Part shown: piece by piece, positions 26,536 to 28,427 of the stretch
Layout of the letters: each line of letters starts with the position of its first letter
Position numbering within the stretch: position 1 is the stretch's first letter
Origin: a virus
DNA length: 28,427 nucleotides
Reading direction: 5' to 3' (one strand)
Virus record (IMG/VR): IMGVR_UViG_3300036790_000800
Span: 1 to 28,427 of that record
The notes under the pieces: model-generated
Seen by the model: the letters and a program-made list of their open reading frames with translations, nothing else
The model's database searches: none
What the model was told of the DNA's origin: nothing
Position numbers and translations under genes: made by a program

Positions 26536-26980
26536 AGTCGAAATTACCTTCAACGACCGCGACCTGGTTGCCGCGCTTCGGGAATTCACCGACACGGTCG
26601 CCCGCAAGATCGTTCGAGCCTCCCTGCGCCAGATCGCCTCGGTAATCCAGGGCGCGATCGCCGCGGCCGCTCCTCGCCGCACCGGCAAACTCGCCGACAA
26701 CATCGCCGTCACCACCTCGTTTTCCGCTTCGCGCGGGATCGTCAAATCGCGCGTTATCGTCCGGACGGAGGGAAAGGCCGGCGATGCACGAAACGCCTTT
26801 TACTGGCGCTTCGTCAATTTCGGCCACCGCACGCGCCCGGGCAAGCACGGTGCCCAGCACGAGGTGGCCGCGCAGCCGTTCGTAACGCAGGCCGGCGCCC
26901 AGGCGCAGAACTACGCGGCCGACCAATTCTTCTCCGACCTGGAAGCCGGCATAGACCGGCAATTCACCCGACAGGCCTGA
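26525..26980 (+). CDS. HK97 gp10-like tail component
   Basis: A 151-residue protein of the HK97-gp10 type. It shows FNDRDLVAALREFTDTVARKI, then AAPRRTGKLADNIAV (AP.RTG.L is a family hallmark), and FYWRFVNFGHRTRPGKHG..QPFVTQAG at the end. The GTG start at 26525 overlaps the end of the frameshifted chaperone by 11 bp. These proteins act at the head-tail interface or neck. Finding it after the chaperone genes, and not before the tail tube, is a small rearrangement. Confidence 0.82.
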   Translation: MADEVEITFNDRDLVAALREFTDTVARKIVRASLRQIASVIQGAIAAAAPRRTGKLADNIAVTTSFSASRGIVKSRVIVRTEGKAGDARNAFYWRFVNFGHRTRPGKHGAQHEVAAQPFVTQAGAQAQNYAADQFFSDLEAGIDRQFTRQA

Positions 26981-26981
26981 T

Positions 26982-28427
26982 ATGGCGTTATTCAACGTCC
27001 TGTTCGACATCGCTGCCCGCACGGCCTCGTTCGAATCATCGATGAATCGTATCGAGCAGCGCTTCAACTCCCTCACCAGTCTCGCCAAGGGCGCCGGCGC
27101 CGCCATCGGCGTCTCCCTGTCCGTCGAAGGCATCGTTTCCAAGTTCAACCAGGTCCTGGATTCCGCGCAGCAGATCTCCCGCGCCATGGATCGGATCGGC
27201 GCGAGCTCGGAGTCGCTTAGCCAGCTGCGCTACGCCGCCGGTACCGCGGGCGTGAGCTTCGAGCAGCTCAGCACGTCGCTTTCGAAAATGCAGCGCACGA
27301 TCAGCCAGAGCAACGGCGATGACACCGTGTTTGCAAAGATCGGCGTCGACCTGGGCAAGCTCAAGACCCTTTCGCCCGACAAGCAGTTCGAGGCCATCGC
27401 CGAGGCGATCTCCCGCATCAAGGATCCGTCCGATCGCGCCAACGCGGCGATCGCGATTTTCGGCCGCTCCGGGGCCGATCTCCTGCCGCTGCTGACGCAG
27501 GGCGCCTCGGGCATCGAAAAGCTGCGCAAAGAATCCGACACGCTCGGACAGACCCTCGACAAGCTGACGACCAAAAATCTTGCCGATGCGAAGGTCGCGA
27601 TCGACAAGATGGATAAATCCTGGAATGCGCTGTTCACGACCGTCGCCGCCAAGGTCGCGCCGGCGCTCACGGCGCTGGCCGATAACCTGCGCAAGCTCGC
27701 CGGCGGCGCCACCGATGTCGAGAAACTGCAGCAGCGCCTGCAGAGCCTTGAGGCGATGCTCAGCGGCGGCCGCACCAACGCGCGCGAGATCCCGGCCATT
27801 AAGGCCACGATCGATGCGGTGAAGCAGCAGCTGGCCGACGCGCAGGAGCTCACCGAAAACAAGCTCACACCCGTCGACATCTCCGACGTATTGACCAAGG
27901 CGCTCGGCTTCGGACCGGACCAGCTGCAGGAGATCCACATCTCGGCGACGCGGATGGAGACCAGCGTCCAGGACATCATCCGCGAGTATTACCTGGGCCT
28001 GCAGGACAGTACCCAAAGCGAAGTCGAGCACTTCGAATCGAAGTACACCGAATTTAAATTTCAGATCAATCAGCTGCTCGGCGCGGGTCTGATCAGCCCG
28101 ACCACAGCGCAGCAGCGGACCGATGCTTTCATCGCCGACAACCTGCTGCCGAACCTGCAGGAGATCCAGCCGCGTTTTCAGATGATGCAGACCGAGGCCC
28201 AGAAAACCTGGGCGGCGATCACCGACGCGGAGCACGCGGCCAGCGTGCAGATGGCCAACTCGTTCGAGCAGTTTTTCGCCAATCCGATGAAAACCGGCCT
28301 CAAGGGCCTGGGCGAGGCGTTCATTCAGACCATCGATCAGATGGTAGCTAAGGAGGCAACGCTCAAGCTCTTCGGCTCGGACTCGAGCAGCGGCGTGCTC
28401 GGTTCGATGTTTTCCAGCCTGTTCAGC
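26982..28427 (+). CDS. Tail tape measure protein, partial at the right edge
   Basis: The first 482 residues of a tape measure protein; the frame stays open to the last base. The start ATG follows the previous stop by one base. Long amphipathic helices dominate (MNRIEQRFNSLTSLAKG, SFEQLSTSLSKMQRTISQ). The motif AAIAIFGRSGADLLPLLTQG near 158-177 is characteristic of siphophage tape measures. So is the order: a start domain, then a coiled coil (KLQQRLQSLEAML), then a region ending KGLGEAFIQTIDQMVAKEATLKLFG. It sets tail length and is ejected with the DNA. The final visible motif is often near the C-terminus of small tape measures. Confidence 0.88.
   Translation, partial: MALFNVLFDIAARTASFESSMNRIEQRFNSLTSLAKGAGAAIGVSLSVEGIVSKFNQVLDSAQQISRAMDRIGASSESLSQLRYAAGTAGVSFEQLSTSLSKMQRTISQSNGDDTVFAKIGVDLGKLKTLSPDKQFEAIAEAISRIKDPSDRANAAIAIFGRSGADLLPLLTQGASGIEKLRKESDTLGQTLDKLTTKNLADAKVAIDKMDKSWNALFTTVAAKVAPALTALADNLRKLAGGATDVEKLQQRLQSLEAMLSGGRTNAREIPAIKATIDAVKQQLADAQELTENKLTPVDISDVLTKALGFGPDQLQEIHISATRMETSVQDIIREYYLGLQDSTQSEVEHFESKYTEFKFQINQLLGAGLISPTTAQQRTDAFIADNLLPNLQEIQPRFQMMQTEAQKTWAAITDAEHAASVQMANSFEQFFANPMKTGLKGLGEAFIQTIDQMVAKEATLKLFGSDSSSGVLGSMFSSLFS

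Noticed and set aside
27036-28235. Minus-strand open frame of 399 residues opposite the tape measure gene
   Set aside because: High GC makes antisense frames long. The plus-strand frame has clear tape-measure motifs and is in operon order.
1-28427. tRNA or rRNA genes, insertion sequences
   Set aside because: I saw no cloverleaf with a T-arm signature, no ribosomal RNA sequence, and no transposase gene in the window.

Overview
The window is phage DNA from end to end: a temperate, HK97-type siphophage or prophage of a high-GC bacterium. GC content and protein style suggest a beta- or gammaproteobacterium, but no host gene is present to prove it. Neither phage end is visible. The first gene continues the phage operon, the tape-measure gene runs off position 28427, and the lysis and tail-tip genes must lie beyond that.

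Layout. Positions 1-2491 are a leftward (minus) operon: a tiny membrane protein, a zinc-binding protein, two small proteins (one DUF4224), a tyrosine integrase with an unusual catalytic substitution, and a phage hypothetical gene. Positions 2527-3585 are the lysogeny region: a lipoprotein (possible lysogenic conversion gene), a short helix-turn-helix repressor, and three 17-bp operators before a divergent Cro-like gene. A fourth copy of the operator overlaps the promoter of the leftward operon, so one repressor probably controls all three promoters. Positions 3586-13316 are the rightward early operon: Cro-like and ribbon-helix-helix proteins, a winged-helix replication protein whose gene carries 22-bp iterons, a second and catalytically complete tyrosine recombinase, many small accessory genes (one Lar-like), a RusA resolvase, and a Q-like late regulator. 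Most of these genes overlap by 4 bp and start with GTG or TTG. The operon is interrupted at about 8591-9834 by a block on the other strand: two tandem paralogous zinc-ribbon genes and a decayed piece of integrase.

Positions 13334-13430 hold a late promoter followed by a strong terminator, the arrangement expected for Q-type antitermination. Then come five or six structural-looking genes in an unusual place, upstream of terminase; one has exact 222-bp repeats. Positions 17029-28427 are the morphogenesis module in canonical order: HNH nuclease, small and large terminase, portal, S49 protease, major capsid, decoration-like protein, head-tail connector, head closure, tail completion, tail tube, tail assembly chaperone with a -1 frameshift (AAAAAAC), gp10-like protein, tape measure.

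How it works together: in the lysogen the repressor holds the integrase and early promoters shut and may co-express the lipoprotein. On induction the early operon replicates the genome from the iterons and makes the Q-like protein, which would let transcription through the 13407 terminator into the head and tail genes. All functions are inferred from sequence reading alone; no database search was run.
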